Positions 44,540-52,972 of a DNA stretch of 64,000 bases are shown piece after piece. Where the stretch lies: the NCBI RefSeq assembly GCF_937127095.1, contig NZ_CAKZLP010000004.1, positions 1-64,000 on the forward strand, given 5' to 3'. The stretch comes from an uncultured Amphritea sp. (GTDB taxonomy: Bacteria > Pseudomonadota > Gammaproteobacteria > Pseudomonadales > Balneatricaceae). The position numbers were made by a program, and so were the translations under genes. The stretch's first letter is position 1. Each line of letters begins with the position of its first letter. The notes beneath the pieces were generated by a model. The model had not been told where the DNA came from, ran no database searches, and was given only the letters and a program-made list of their open reading frames with translations.

Positions 44540-45001
44540 TCAATTCGGATCAAAACTGATCGTTTGGTTTTTATAAACTTTGACCTGACCATCCAATTCT
44601 GTGTAATCAAGAATACCTTGGAGCACTCCTAATGAATCTGCAGCTCCAATCTGGATATCGTTGGTCACGTTGTAGTCAGCTAAGGTCCACTGCCCACCAG
44701 CAAAACCCAGTTCTTTCATCAAAGCGGGAATCTGTTTCTGTAAGCTGCCGGAAGCAATGTTCAGTACAACGGTAGGCGTAACAGAAACGGGATTATCTGA
44801 TTCTGTCATAACACCCGTAGCCGTATAGACATCCGAATCTGCAGGATCTCCCCCCGCTTTGATTTCCCAATCCATTTCTGACAGTGCCAGGTCATCCAGT
44901 ACACTTTTGGGCAGAAAATGAACCGTCATTGAGACCGGTGAGCTGACAGCAACAGGCGATATCGTTATCGCAAGAAACGCCGGAATTAAAAGTTTCAACA
45001 T
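44540..45001 (-). CDS. periplasmic protein starting the pil operon
   Basis: 153 residues with a signal peptide (KLLIPAFLAITISPVAVSSP). The rest is probably a small beta domain; its end, IQIGAADSLGVLQGILDYTE then GQVKVYKNQTISFDPN, resembles STN/TcpQ-type periplasmic modules but is not clearly assigned. It is the first gene of the ~12-kb pil transcript; the dispersed operator runs into its start codon region and no Shine-Dalgarno is seen. Confidence 0.7.
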   Translation of the reverse strand: MLKLLIPAFLAITISPVAVSSPVSMTVHFLPKSVLDDLALSEMDWEIKAGGDPADSDVYTATGVMTESDNPVSVTPTVVLNIASGSLQKQIPALMKELGFAGGQWTLADYNVTNDIQIGAADSLGVLQGILDYTELDGQVKVYKNQTISFDPN

Positions 45002-45002
45002 A

Positions 45003-45023
45003 GTCATATTGATTATCTATTTA
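45003..45023 (-). promoter_or_regulatory. dispersed operator, site 4 (pil operon)
   Basis: GTCATATTGATTATCTATTT: left arm and centre match the consensus, right arm weakened. It abuts the first pil start codon. Confidence 0.65.
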
Positions 45024-45068
45024 AACATTTCAGACAAAAATAATACTAATTTCATTGCAGCGCAAGGA

Positions 45069-45998
45069 TTACACAGTTTTGATTGCTAAAACTTTCTGCA
45101 CTAAAATGGCCAAAGCGTTCATCCAAACGAGAAATTCACTTTCCTTCATCGCTTCAACATCAGTGTGGTTTTCGCGCTCAGACTTGACGATCTCTCCACA
45201 ATAAGGCTTGAGATCAATCTGTGATATGACCCCGTTTGCGTGGAGCATCATGCTAACCAATGCCTCATTTTCATCAGCGATTTTCGTTAGAAGTTTAACT
45301 TTGTGGATGTCTTTGTCGGCGTGAAGATGCTCACGAACTTCAGCTGATTCTGCATTGTGATGTTTCAATGTCGCGCTTGAAGATTCTGCCCCTTTCAGCT
45401 GCATATCATCACCAACACTGAAGCCTTGCTCTACGGCTGATTCTGTCGTCGCTACCCATTGTGTAAGGGTGTCCTGGAGGAAGGGCGATATAGTGTCAGC
45501 ACTGTAACGTAACTTGATGTCTTGAGGCTCTAAGGCCCTGTTAAGCTTATCTACAAAGAACTCAACAGTTGCGGGCTCTGATATCAATAAATACAACCGA
45601 TTATTCAGGGAATTGAATACGGCTTTAATATAACTGTCGTCTGCGTGTATTTCTTTCAACAAGCTATGTTTTACTTTGTCTCTCAGCTCTTTTCTTCGTG
45701 CTTTATCCAGTACGATCTTTTCTTTCTTTTCGACTTCCCGTATCTCTTTATTCCAGGCTCTTGATAGCCGACTTTTATTAATTTTTTTTCTATCATGCCG
45801 AAGGTTCATGATCGCATAAGGATTGATGCGTCTGAGCTTTGGACCCATCGCTTCAAGCTCATCTACAAAGAAGAATCCCCAGGACTCCTCCATTGCGGGG
45901 GAACACTCTTTGAAACTTAACTTATCCAGAGCCTCTTCGAGCATATCAAGATCAATTTTAGGGGTATCAATCGAGATAACCCGTTTCGGGATGATCAT
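45069..45998 (-). CDS. rdgC: RdgC-like recombination-associated protein
   Basis: 309 residues, near the RdgC length of 303. AAGGTG ten bases upstream picks this ATG. Shared pattern with RdgC: WGFFFVDELEAMGPKL (RdgC GWVPPL region), INPYAIMNLRHDRKKINKSR and LSRAWNKEIREVEKKEKI, then RKELRDKVKHSLLKEI, a central LYLLISEPATVEFFVDKL, and LTQWVATTESAVEQGFSVGD. RdgC forms a DNA-encircling dimer and restrains RecA. Divergence from the chromosomal form is large. It shares an operator with the divergent primase gene. Confidence 0.82.
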   Translation of the reverse strand: MIIPKRVISIDTPKIDLDMLEEALDKLSFKECSPAMEESWGFFFVDELEAMGPKLRRINPYAIMNLRHDRKKINKSRLSRAWNKEIREVEKKEKIVLDKARRKELRDKVKHSLLKEIHADDSYIKAVFNSLNNRLYLLISEPATVEFFVDKLNRALEPQDIKLRYSADTISPFLQDTLTQWVATTESAVEQGFSVGDDMQLKGAESSSATLKHHNAESAEVREHLHADKDIHKVKLLTKIADENEALVSMMLHANGVISQIDLKPYCGEIVKSERENHTDVEAMKESEFLVWMNALAILVQKVLAIKTV

Positions 45999-46031
45999 AT
46001 TTTGCACACCTTGCTGATGAGTAATACAATA

Positions 46032-46054
46032 TTCATATTGATATTCTATATGAA
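46032..46054. promoter_or_regulatory. dispersed operator, site 5 (rdgC/primase)
   Basis: TTCATAT-TGATATTCT-ATATGAA: perfect 7-bp arms. It sits between the divergent rdgC and primase genes (34 and 20 bp from the respective starts), so one bound protein could control both. Confidence 0.75.
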
Positions 46055-46074
46055 ACATTCAGAGAAACAATATT

Positions 46075-48102
46075 ATGGAAACTACGAACAGTAGCGGAAT
46101 GATACCTCAAGACTTTATTGATGATCTTGCGGCCAAGGTTAACTTAGTAGACTTCATGACCGAAAAATACGGCACAAAGTTTAAAGTTGTCGGATCAAAC
46201 GCAGTAGCCAGCTGCCCCAGCCCCAGCCATCCAGATAAAAGCCCTTCGTTTAGCGTATCAACAGCCAAGAATCTCTGTAACTGCCACAGTTGCGGCTTTG
46301 GCGGCAACATTTTTAAAGTTGTTGAACAACTGGAAAATGTAAGCTTCCCTGAAGCCGTCAAAGTTGTAGCGAATCACGCTGGCTTTGATGTCCCTGGCAC
46401 TTTCAAAACATCATCATCCACCGGTCGTCGTGATGTTCTCCGGAGTATGCTGGAATCAGCCCGGGACACCTTTCGTTCTAACTATAAGCAGAATGAAAAT
46501 CCTGAAATTAATCGAATGATTAGTGATCGAGGGTTTACGCCGGAAATGGTCAACAAGTTTCAACTGGGTGTTGCCCTTGCATCTTGGAACCAGATCACTA
46601 ATCAGTTTGGTAACTACAACAGGGCACAACTACTATCCGATTCCGGCCTATCTGTTTATCAGCCAAAGGAATCTGAAGACGGTAAGAACAAGCTTTACGA
46701 TCGTTTCAGGGATGCCCTGATTTTCCCAATTCGGGATACCAGCGGATCCACTATAAGTTTCGGGGCACGATTTAAAGACGGTGTTAAACCAAAATACATA
46801 AACGGCATAGAAACCGAGCTGTTCAAGAAGCACCGGGTAATGTATGGCTTATATGAAACAATTCAGACGGAACGAAAACGGGACAAGATAGCAGTCGTTG
46901 AAGGTTACACGGATGTTATTAGTATGCACCAGGCCGGTTTAGATTATGCCACCGCACCGATGGGCACCGCTCTCACAGATGACCAAATCAGGTTATTGCT
47001 ACGTCATACCAATGACCTGGTATTCTGTTTCGACTCTGATAGAGCAGGAAAGATCGCAGCCCAAAAAGCACTGAATACTGTACTCCCGTTCATCAACGAC
47101 GAACGTAAATTCAGTTTCTGTCATCTACCTTCCGGCCACGATCCTGATAGTTTGCTAAAGCAGTTTGGTGCTAAAGCCATGGAAACTACTCTGGAGCAAT
47201 CAAAACCTTTGAGCCGTTACATCATAGATACCCTATTTGACGGTCGGCCTACTAACAATCGGGAGTCACTTGCTAAAATTGGCCTGCAATTCTCAGATAT
47301 GCTCAATCAGATACCAGCCTCATTGTTCAAAAGCGACCTCATAAAACAATTTGAGCAGCTGACTGGGATAGAGCTGGCGGGGGCTTTGAATGTTGAGTTC
47401 TCTACGGATAGCGCACAACCACATCAGCTAATTGAACTTAGCGATACTATACGGCGGGTAACCTCTTCACAACTCAAGGTTGAACCTAACAAAATAAACG
47501 TAAGAATAAATTCAGACTGTGTACGGCCTGCAGGTCTCAATAGCATTTTTGTTAATCAGAGCAGTGTACTGCAGCAATCTCTACCGGCCGGATCCTCTGA
47601 CGTTGCTTACATCAAATTTATGAACACTGCAGCAGAGCATATCATTCAAAATTTGAGCTTGAGCATAAAGGACATCAGTGGCATTCCTCTCAACCAGCTA
47701 ATTGTCGATGCGGGAGCAGCTGCCAGCCCAAACCCGGCGATCAACCGTTTATCCGCGCTTGCTACTTCACAGCTCAAAAACGTACTGATCAACAATGATC
47801 TTCCTCATATGCTTCGACTGCTGGCCAGCGAGATAAATAGAGTAGCTGACATGAACAATTTTTTAGCTAAGAAAAAATCGCCCCAGTGCCAGGCATCAGA
47901 AGCGCTTTGTGCTCAGATCACAAAATGTGGTGACCGGAGTATCCGTTACGTACTGAAGCTTTCTGAACACTCTCCCAGCAATTCTTATCACGCCCGGTAT
48001 AATCAATCAGCTCAAATGCTTCACGCAGCTCTGGAGCGGCTAGGAGAGCATCATAATAGCGTTCGTAGTCATACAGCGCAGCAGATAAGCCCGTCTATGT
48101 AG
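46075..48102 (+). CDS. dnaG: plasmid DnaG-type primase
   Basis: 675 residues. CHC2 zinc domain (CPSPSHPDKSPSFSV, then LCNCHSCGFGGN, about 44-78), primase core (ISDRGFTPEMVNKFQLGVA, about 145) and TOPRIM with VVEGYTDVISMHQAG (about 280) and FCFDSDRAGK (about 325). The C-terminal ~250 residues do not show a recognisable DnaB-interaction domain. It makes RNA primers for plasmid replication or for complementary-strand synthesis after transfer. It lies directly upstream of the origin. Confidence 0.93.
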   Translation: METTNSSGMIPQDFIDDLAAKVNLVDFMTEKYGTKFKVVGSNAVASCPSPSHPDKSPSFSVSTAKNLCNCHSCGFGGNIFKVVEQLENVSFPEAVKVVANHAGFDVPGTFKTSSSTGRRDVLRSMLESARDTFRSNYKQNENPEINRMISDRGFTPEMVNKFQLGVALASWNQITNQFGNYNRAQLLSDSGLSVYQPKESEDGKNKLYDRFRDALIFPIRDTSGSTISFGARFKDGVKPKYINGIETELFKKHRVMYGLYETIQTERKRDKIAVVEGYTDVISMHQAGLDYATAPMGTALTDDQIRLLLRHTNDLVFCFDSDRAGKIAAQKALNTVLPFINDERKFSFCHLPSGHDPDSLLKQFGAKAMETTLEQSKPLSRYIIDTLFDGRPTNNRESLAKIGLQFSDMLNQIPASLFKSDLIKQFEQLTGIELAGALNVEFSTDSAQPHQLIELSDTIRRVTSSQLKVEPNKINVRINSDCVRPAGLNSIFVNQSSVLQQSLPAGSSDVAYIKFMNTAAEHIIQNLSLSIKDISGIPLNQLIVDAGAAASPNPAINRLSALATSQLKNVLINNDLPHMLRLLASEINRVADMNNFLAKKKSPQCQASEALCAQITKCGDRSIRYVLKLSEHSPSNSYHARYNQSAQMLHAALERLGEHHNSVRSHTAQQISPSM

Positions 48103-48353
48103 CACTGATAAAACTGCAACCAAACGGCAGCGTTCGCTGCCGTTTTCACTTCTTCCGTAAACTACACGATCCCCACCACTGCAATAGATCAGGTATAAAG
48201 TAGTGGGTAAGATGTAGCGCATAGCACTGTATTAGCCTTAATATGGAGCCCTCCGGCATAATTACCCGCTCTTTTGTCAGCAGACGCTGCCTGCATCATT
48301 GTGTAAAATACGATATTGCAGTTTTGATCTATATCTATGTTTAGTTGAAATAG

Positions 48354-48720
48354 TTTTCCACAATTTCTGTGGATTATTACTGTATAAAAAGTGAACAAAG
48401 CTGTATATCTTGTGGACAGGAATACCACGTAATGGGAATGATGATGCGTAAGTCATTGGGATCATGCAGCATAAGTACTTGGAATAAGGCAGCGTAAGTA
48501 CTTGGGATAAAGCGGCTCATGTAATTGGGATGAAGCAGCTTATGTAATTGGTATCACGTAGAATAATTGCTGGGAATGAGGTAGCGTATCCGTCATAAGC
48601 TATTGATTCAATTGAATATTGGTTCTTACAAAAATAACCTCTCCTTTCTTAATCTTTACTAACCTTTACTAACCCTTTTTATCCTCTTTCACTCTTTTTA
48701 TAAGAAAAGAATAAAATCAG
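48354..48720. other. iteron origin of replication (oriV)
   Basis: Six directly repeated 23-bp iterons start at 48443, 48466, 48489, 48512, 48535 and 48558, with consensus GCAGCNTAAGTACTTGGGAT plus three bases; the first and last are degenerate and partial copies flank them. Upstream are DnaA-box-like TTTTCCACA (48354), TGTGGATTA (48368) and TGTGGACAG (48411). Downstream is an AT-rich unwinding stretch with CTTTACTAAC repeated and T-rich runs (48640-48710). The rep gene follows at once. The 23-bp period (two helical turns) is typical of Rep-bound iterons. Confidence 0.88.
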
Positions 48721-48823
48721 CATTGTGCAAATTTTAACCAATTGGTTAGGGCTTTGAATTACTTCTTGCATACGTATCTGAGTTACATACAATCGGATAA
48801 TCAATAAAAACTAGGCTTACGCT

Positions 48824-50080
48824 ATGAGTGAGAGAAACAGTATATTAACAGTCGAACAGAAGCGAGAACCGAAAAGCTCGCAGTTTCTCAGGGCTGAGAA
48901 TATTCACCGTCCCCCTCAGATCGAGCTATTTAGTGATCCAAATAGTATTCCAACGGGTTTTACTCATGGTCTTGAACTCGTTAACAGTATTCCATGGTTT
49001 GAACCGGATAAAAAAACGTTAACAATCCGCGGTGCTGCAACTCCCTCAGATTTGATTTTAACTCGTTTATGTACCATCGCTGGTCAGAAAATCGAATTGA
49101 CAGTAAAAGCAGCAACGCTTAATGACTGCTATCGATTCCCTGGCGGCAGAGAAGAGCTTGTATTTGATGCGCTTTTAAAGATAGCCAGTGAAGGCCATAA
49201 CGGCGTATTCATTGAAGACAGTTCAGCGGTTGCTTTTTCGCTATCAAAAGTTCACCGAACGCTGAAATTACATAATGGCGGCAAAGCCAAGTTCAATCTC
49301 AATGAGATCAAAGAAGCACTCATAGTCTTGAACACATCAGCCTTTGATATCCGTCTATTTGATCCAGAAGGCGGCAGTGAATCATATTCTGATAATTTGA
49401 TCTCAGGTCTTGGTGTGTTATCACGCGACGACTGGTTAACAAGCTCAGATAAAGATGTAACGTGTTATGCCCGGTTCCATCCGATGGTGACCCAGGCAAT
49501 AAAGAAAATGCGTGTGCGGCCCTACAGCCTGACTCACAACGTACAATTTACATCACCTGCGGCAAGACGCTTACACAAACACCTCTCCATGGTATACAAG
49601 CAAGCTTCGATAGCTCACCCCTATACGATCAGCTTACAGACGGCCCTTTCTCTTGTAGGGTACCGGAATAAGAATGAAGCTAAGGTTTATAGTGCTGCTC
49701 GGCCCATCGAAAAAGGATTAGACGAATTAGTAGCGAAACGTATTATCCATAGCTGGAATTCAGAGAGCGCGTATTCTTCGGGCCTGAGAGGCCGTCAGGT
49801 TGAAGCTGATCGACTGTATACCCTCTACCCTCATGAAGAGTACTGTAAAGCAACTAAGCAGTCTAACGCCATACAGAGCACTATGTCGGCTAAGATGCGT
49901 CTTATACAGTCTTTTGCTTCTGAGGAAATTAAACCGATCGAGTCTTTTGACGATTTTGATGCTGTTAATAAGTTGTCGGATATCACTCGTAGAGTTAAAT
50001 CGATGTCCGGTGATCAGGCGAAGAAGGTCTTGCAGAAAAGGCTGGATGGTGGGGATGATGAAGAGTTAATAACGGAATAA
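48824..50080 (+). CDS. plasmid replication initiator (Rep)
   Basis: 418 residues, immediately downstream of the iterons. Two winged-helix-like segments are suggested (VFDALLKIASEGHNGVFIED then VAFSLSKVHRTLKLH around 105-150, and FTSPAARRLHKHLSMVYKQA around 245-265), as in iteron-binding Rep proteins. I could not assign an incompatibility family. It should bind the 23-bp repeats and load host DnaB. It ends in a strong bidirectional terminator. Confidence 0.82.
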   Translation: MSERNSILTVEQKREPKSSQFLRAENIHRPPQIELFSDPNSIPTGFTHGLELVNSIPWFEPDKKTLTIRGAATPSDLILTRLCTIAGQKIELTVKAATLNDCYRFPGGREELVFDALLKIASEGHNGVFIEDSSAVAFSLSKVHRTLKLHNGGKAKFNLNEIKEALIVLNTSAFDIRLFDPEGGSESYSDNLISGLGVLSRDDWLTSSDKDVTCYARFHPMVTQAIKKMRVRPYSLTHNVQFTSPAARRLHKHLSMVYKQASIAHPYTISLQTALSLVGYRNKNEAKVYSAARPIEKGLDELVAKRIIHSWNSESAYSSGLRGRQVEADRLYTLYPHEEYCKATKQSNAIQSTMSAKMRLIQSFASEEIKPIESFDDFDAVNKLSDITRRVKSMSGDQAKKVLQKRLDGGDDEELITE

Positions 50081-50319
50081 AAAAAGGCACCCAGGAGGTG
50101 CCTTTTTTTTTTTGCGTTTATTACTGCCTTTCCCAGCATAATTTGGCCCTGCTCCAGTCGCTCTTCATCAGCTTTACCCTTAACCACTCCCCAAAAGTTG
50201 CTCTGAGATCCATCAGCGGCCTTTACCCATTCTGCTATCTTACAGCCTCTGTACTCTCCGATCGGCGGACCTAGCTCGACAATGATGTGTGATAACGGTA
50301 CTCGTAATCCACTCGACAT
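50014..50319 (-). CDS. hypothetical protein reading through the rep terminator (101 aa)
   Basis: Not recognised. The first ~70 residues look like a real small beta domain (SHIIVELGPPIGEYRGCKIA then WVKAADGSQSNFWGVVKG). The frame then runs across an eleven-A tract and the terminator hairpin and overlaps the end of rep. Either the protein ends within the hairpin region through premature transcription termination or slippage, or the last 30 residues are incidental. Confidence 0.5.
   Translation of the reverse strand: MSSGLRVPLSHIIVELGPPIGEYRGCKIAEWVKAADGSQSNFWGVVKGKADEERLEQGQIMLGKAVINAKKKRHLLGAFFYSVINSSSSPPSSLFCKTFFA
50081..50110. terminator. bidirectional intrinsic terminator after rep
   Basis: AAAAAGGCACC-CAGGA-GGTGCCTTTTT, followed by a further run of T. 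Confidence 0.9.
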
Positions 50320-50349
50320 ACTATTCTCCTATCCTTGGTAATTTAAGTA

Positions 50350-51099
50350 TTAGCTCCGATGACAGTTTTTAGTGTTGTACCAGCTGTCAGGACGGTAGTT
50401 TTTAAATGAATCTAAATCACCCGGGATGTCATAACCAATACGATTCTGAATCTCTTCTACGGTTGATTCCCAGTCACGTAGTGTGAATCGTGTAGCGTTC
50501 GCAGAGTTTGGCATGATCCAGGCGATCTGTTTTGAGCCCTGTTTGATGACTTTCCAATACGCATCTGGAATCGGTGTGCCGTGGGTATCCCGGGTTGCTT
50601 TTCTTGCATGAGGCCCTTCCCAGATTACACCGGCATACAGCTCCAAAGGTTGCCCCTGCTCTCTTAGGCATTCAATAATTACATCCGACTCATCCCAGGC
50701 ACCGGTATTGAGTTCTTTACGTTGAGGCATGATATTCGTCATGTAAAATGTGTCTAAATACCCTTTCATACTGTTCTCATTAGTATTGGCTCCCAGGATA
50801 TGCCCTCTATGATAGCCTTTAGGGTAGTAATTGGTGCTTGTCTGCTGACAGTTCGCTGGCACGGTCGGGTCCAGTTTAAAATCAATGCCCTTCCGTTGCC
50901 GGTTGCCGGTATCTTTACCAACAACTGCCATCATCATTTCCAACCCACGCTTTTCACAGTTCATCACGATTTGAAAGCCATCGTATTCTTTAATGAAATA
51001 GTGGTCGGAGTTAGTGGGAATCGTGGAGCTTTCAGCTGACGATACTACAAGAACAGTCAAAGCTATCAGTACCGATGCTTTACGCTTCAGATTCATCAT
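50350..51099 (-). CDS. secreted DNA/RNA non-specific endonuclease
   Basis: About 250 residues with a signal peptide (KASVLIALTVLVVSSAES). Catalytic RGH in YHRGHILGANTNENS (about 120) and the downstream TNIMPQ match the Serratia nuclease/NucA family (DRGH...N.), with the metal-binding asparagine in place. The AGAGG Shine-Dalgarno favours this ATG. It acts in the periplasm or outside the cell and may degrade incoming DNA or serve as a nuclease effector. It overlaps the preceding gene by 20 bp. Confidence 0.88.
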   Translation of the reverse strand: MMNLKRKASVLIALTVLVVSSAESSTIPTNSDHYFIKEYDGFQIVMNCEKRGLEMMMAVVGKDTGNRQRKGIDFKLDPTVPANCQQTSTNYYPKGYHRGHILGANTNENSMKGYLDTFYMTNIMPQRKELNTGAWDESDVIIECLREQGQPLELYAGVIWEGPHARKATRDTHGTPIPDAYWKVIKQGSKQIAWIMPNSANATRFTLRDWESTVEEIQNRIGYDIPGDLDSFKNYRPDSWYNTKNCHRS

Positions 51100-51583
51100 T
51101 TTCATTACCTCTTTTTTTAACATCTTGTAAGTGTTTATCTACTTTATGGCGGATATAAAGCAGACCCTGATCGGACAGGGATGCAAACCGATCGCTTTGA
51201 ATTGGCCGGTTGAGCTTTTCTAATGAGTGATGTGAAATGCCAGTAATTTCACTCAAGACCTTATAGCTTCTACCGTCGAGCCTTAACCCCATTTGAAAGA
51301 AGAGTTCAAGAAGCTTATTTCTGTTGCGGGACGCATAGTTTTTGCTGTGTTCAGTTTTAACCCAAACCACTTCTCCGTCATTAATTTCCTCTAAATGGAA
51401 TAAACAATAAACAGCGTGTGGGTTTTCCTCTGCAACAGCCATTAACTGGCGATAACAACGTGCGTATGTTCCTGATATTTCGGGATATACAAAAACCCAC
51501 TCAGTACCAACTAGCTTGCGGATTTGATACACACCCAGGTTATATTCGAGTCGCGCAGGCTTGTCCGTCAGCTCCTCTTTCAT
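51080..51583 (-). CDS. hypothetical protein (167 aa)
   Basis: Not recognised. GGGGAGGA seven bases before the ATG sets the start, which overlaps the upstream stop (TGATG). The C-terminal half is helical and basic with YKVLSEITGISHHSLEKLNR near 110-130, a possible HTH. It is the middle gene of a three-gene leftward operon ending with the secreted nuclease. Confidence 0.7.
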   Translation of the reverse strand: MKEELTDKPARLEYNLGVYQIRKLVGTEWVFVYPEISGTYARCYRQLMAVAEENPHAVYCLFHLEEINDGEVVWVKTEHSKNYASRNRNKLLELFFQMGLRLDGRSYKVLSEITGISHHSLEKLNRPIQSDRFASLSDQGLLYIRHKVDKHLQDVKKRGNENDESEA

Positions 51584-51942
51584 CACAAAGTCCTCCCCAG
51601 GGGTTTCATCACGAAAGAGGAGCTTACATACCTCCTACGGACATCTACATTCCCGTTTTTCACTGAAATAGTGAAAGAATACTCGTCCAAATTAGAAATT
51701 ATGTATGGTGCGGTCGAGACCTTGGTTTTCTGATTCGTCTCAGTGCAATGAATTTGAATGACTGACTCTTCCCATATATCTAAATGAGAGACACAGCGCT
51801 GCAGAACCAATCGAACATAAGAAGGCAGCTGCAAGAGAGAAGCTATTTGTTTGGTTTGAGAGTCGAAGAAATGAACAATCACGATTTTGGAAGCTTTATC
51901 GGGCGCTTCCTTATCCGGCATTAAGTATTCTGACGCTTCCAT
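51583..51942 (-). CDS. hypothetical protein divergent from parA (119 aa)
   Basis: Not recognised; soluble alpha/beta appearance (KIVIVHFFDSQTKQIASLLQ). It starts 30 bp from a dispersed operator that it shares with parA on the other side, so its operon and the partition operon are probably co-regulated. Confidence 0.65.
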   Translation of the reverse strand: MEASEYLMPDKEAPDKASKIVIVHFFDSQTKQIASLLQLPSYVRLVLQRCVSHLDIWEESVIQIHCTETNQKTKVSTAPYIISNLDEYSFTISVKNGNVDVRRRYVSSSFVMKPLGRTL

Positions 51943-51971
51943 AATCTGGACCTATTTTCGTTATATAAACA

Positions 51972-51995
51972 TTCTATATTGATTACCTATATGAA
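51972..51995. promoter_or_regulatory. dispersed operator, site 6 (parA and divergent operon)
   Basis: TTCTATATTGATTACCTATA then TGAA: consensus with one inserted base in the left arm. A second palindrome, CTGTAT-GATATT-ATACAG (52036-52053), lies closer to parA; its CTG-N12-CAG spacing is two bases too long for LexA and it may be the ParA/ParB autoregulatory site. Confidence 0.65.
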
Positions 51996-52117
51996 GTATA
52001 GAGGACCAAAAACGGCCAAGTCAACAATATATTACTGTATGATATTATACAGGCTGTTTTCATACGGTAGGTTATCGTTTATAGTAGATTCACTTTTAAT
52101 CTCCCAGGGAGTTGGAT

Positions 52118-52972
52118 ATGGCCAAGATTCTTGTTGTTGCCAATAACAAGGGCGGTGTGGGTAAAACCACAACGACAAATATTACAGCCGCATACATCGG
52201 TGGTATTTGTGGTAAACGTGTGCTGCTGGTGGACAACGATCACCAGTGCAACTTGACAGCTTCAGTATTAGATGTGGAATACGGCGATCATTATTTACCA
52301 ATTCACCCTGAAACCGGTGACCGGCATGATCTATCGGATATATTCTTAGAGCGGCCACTAGCGCCCTACCCTACTAACCTAAAGAATGTTTCTATCATCC
52401 CAAATAAGCCGACCAATATTGCATTGGACCAGGCTGGTGAGGACGATATTCAGAAGTTCGTAGACTTTTTCGATCAAGAAATTCTTCACGAAATGTTTGA
52501 TGTCATTATCATAGATACCCCTCCTGCTAAAGGCGCGATGACGACTGCTGCGCTTAGATCGGGCTCTCATTGCATTATCCCTGTAGTCATGGAGAAGAAG
52601 CCCGTAGAAGGCCTTTTTGGAATGTTGCAGAAGATTGATGAGGAACGCAATAATCAGGATCACGATCGTATGATCGACTTGATAGGTATTCTTCCTACAA
52701 AATTTGACGCACGTATGCGCCTGCATAAGCAGTATCTGACACAACTCAATGATGCAGAGACTATGGCTCCCATCAGCAAGTTAATGATTCCTTCCCTTTT
52801 GCGACAGGGTGATGGTGTTTGTTCTTTTGTAGTTAAAGAGAGGGCAGCAATTAAAGAAATGGAGCTTGTAGGTGCCAACCCTACCACTCCGTTCGCTATG
52901 CCTAAAAGTTCTGATGTGTCGAAAGAGTGGAGAGCGTTAGGTAAATTCATCGTAGATAGGATGGCGCTATGA
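52118..52972 (+). CDS. parA: partition ATPase ParA
   Basis: 284 residues. Deviant Walker A NNKGGVGKTTTTNITA (about 9-24), switch DNDHQCNLTAS (D..Q), Walker B DVIIIDTPPAKG (about 130). Lacking a long N-terminal HTH, it resembles type Ib ParA or Soj-like proteins. The start is set by AGGGAG seven bases upstream. It moves plasmid copies over the nucleoid with ParB; the ATG of parB overlaps its stop. Confidence 0.95.
   Translation: MAKILVVANNKGGVGKTTTTNITAAYIGGICGKRVLLVDNDHQCNLTASVLDVEYGDHYLPIHPETGDRHDLSDIFLERPLAPYPTNLKNVSIIPNKPTNIALDQAGEDDIQKFVDFFDQEILHEMFDVIIIDTPPAKGAMTTAALRSGSHCIIPVVMEKKPVEGLFGMLQKIDEERNNQDHDRMIDLIGILPTKFDARMRLHKQYLTQLNDAETMAPISKLMIPSLLRQGDGVCSFVVKERAAIKEMELVGANPTTPFAMPKSSDVSKEWRALGKFIVDRMAL

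Noticed and set aside
52036..52053. Possible LexA box CTGTATGATATTATACAG upstream of parA
   Set aside because: The spacing is CTG-N12-CAG, two bases longer than a LexA site; more likely a par autoregulatory palindrome.
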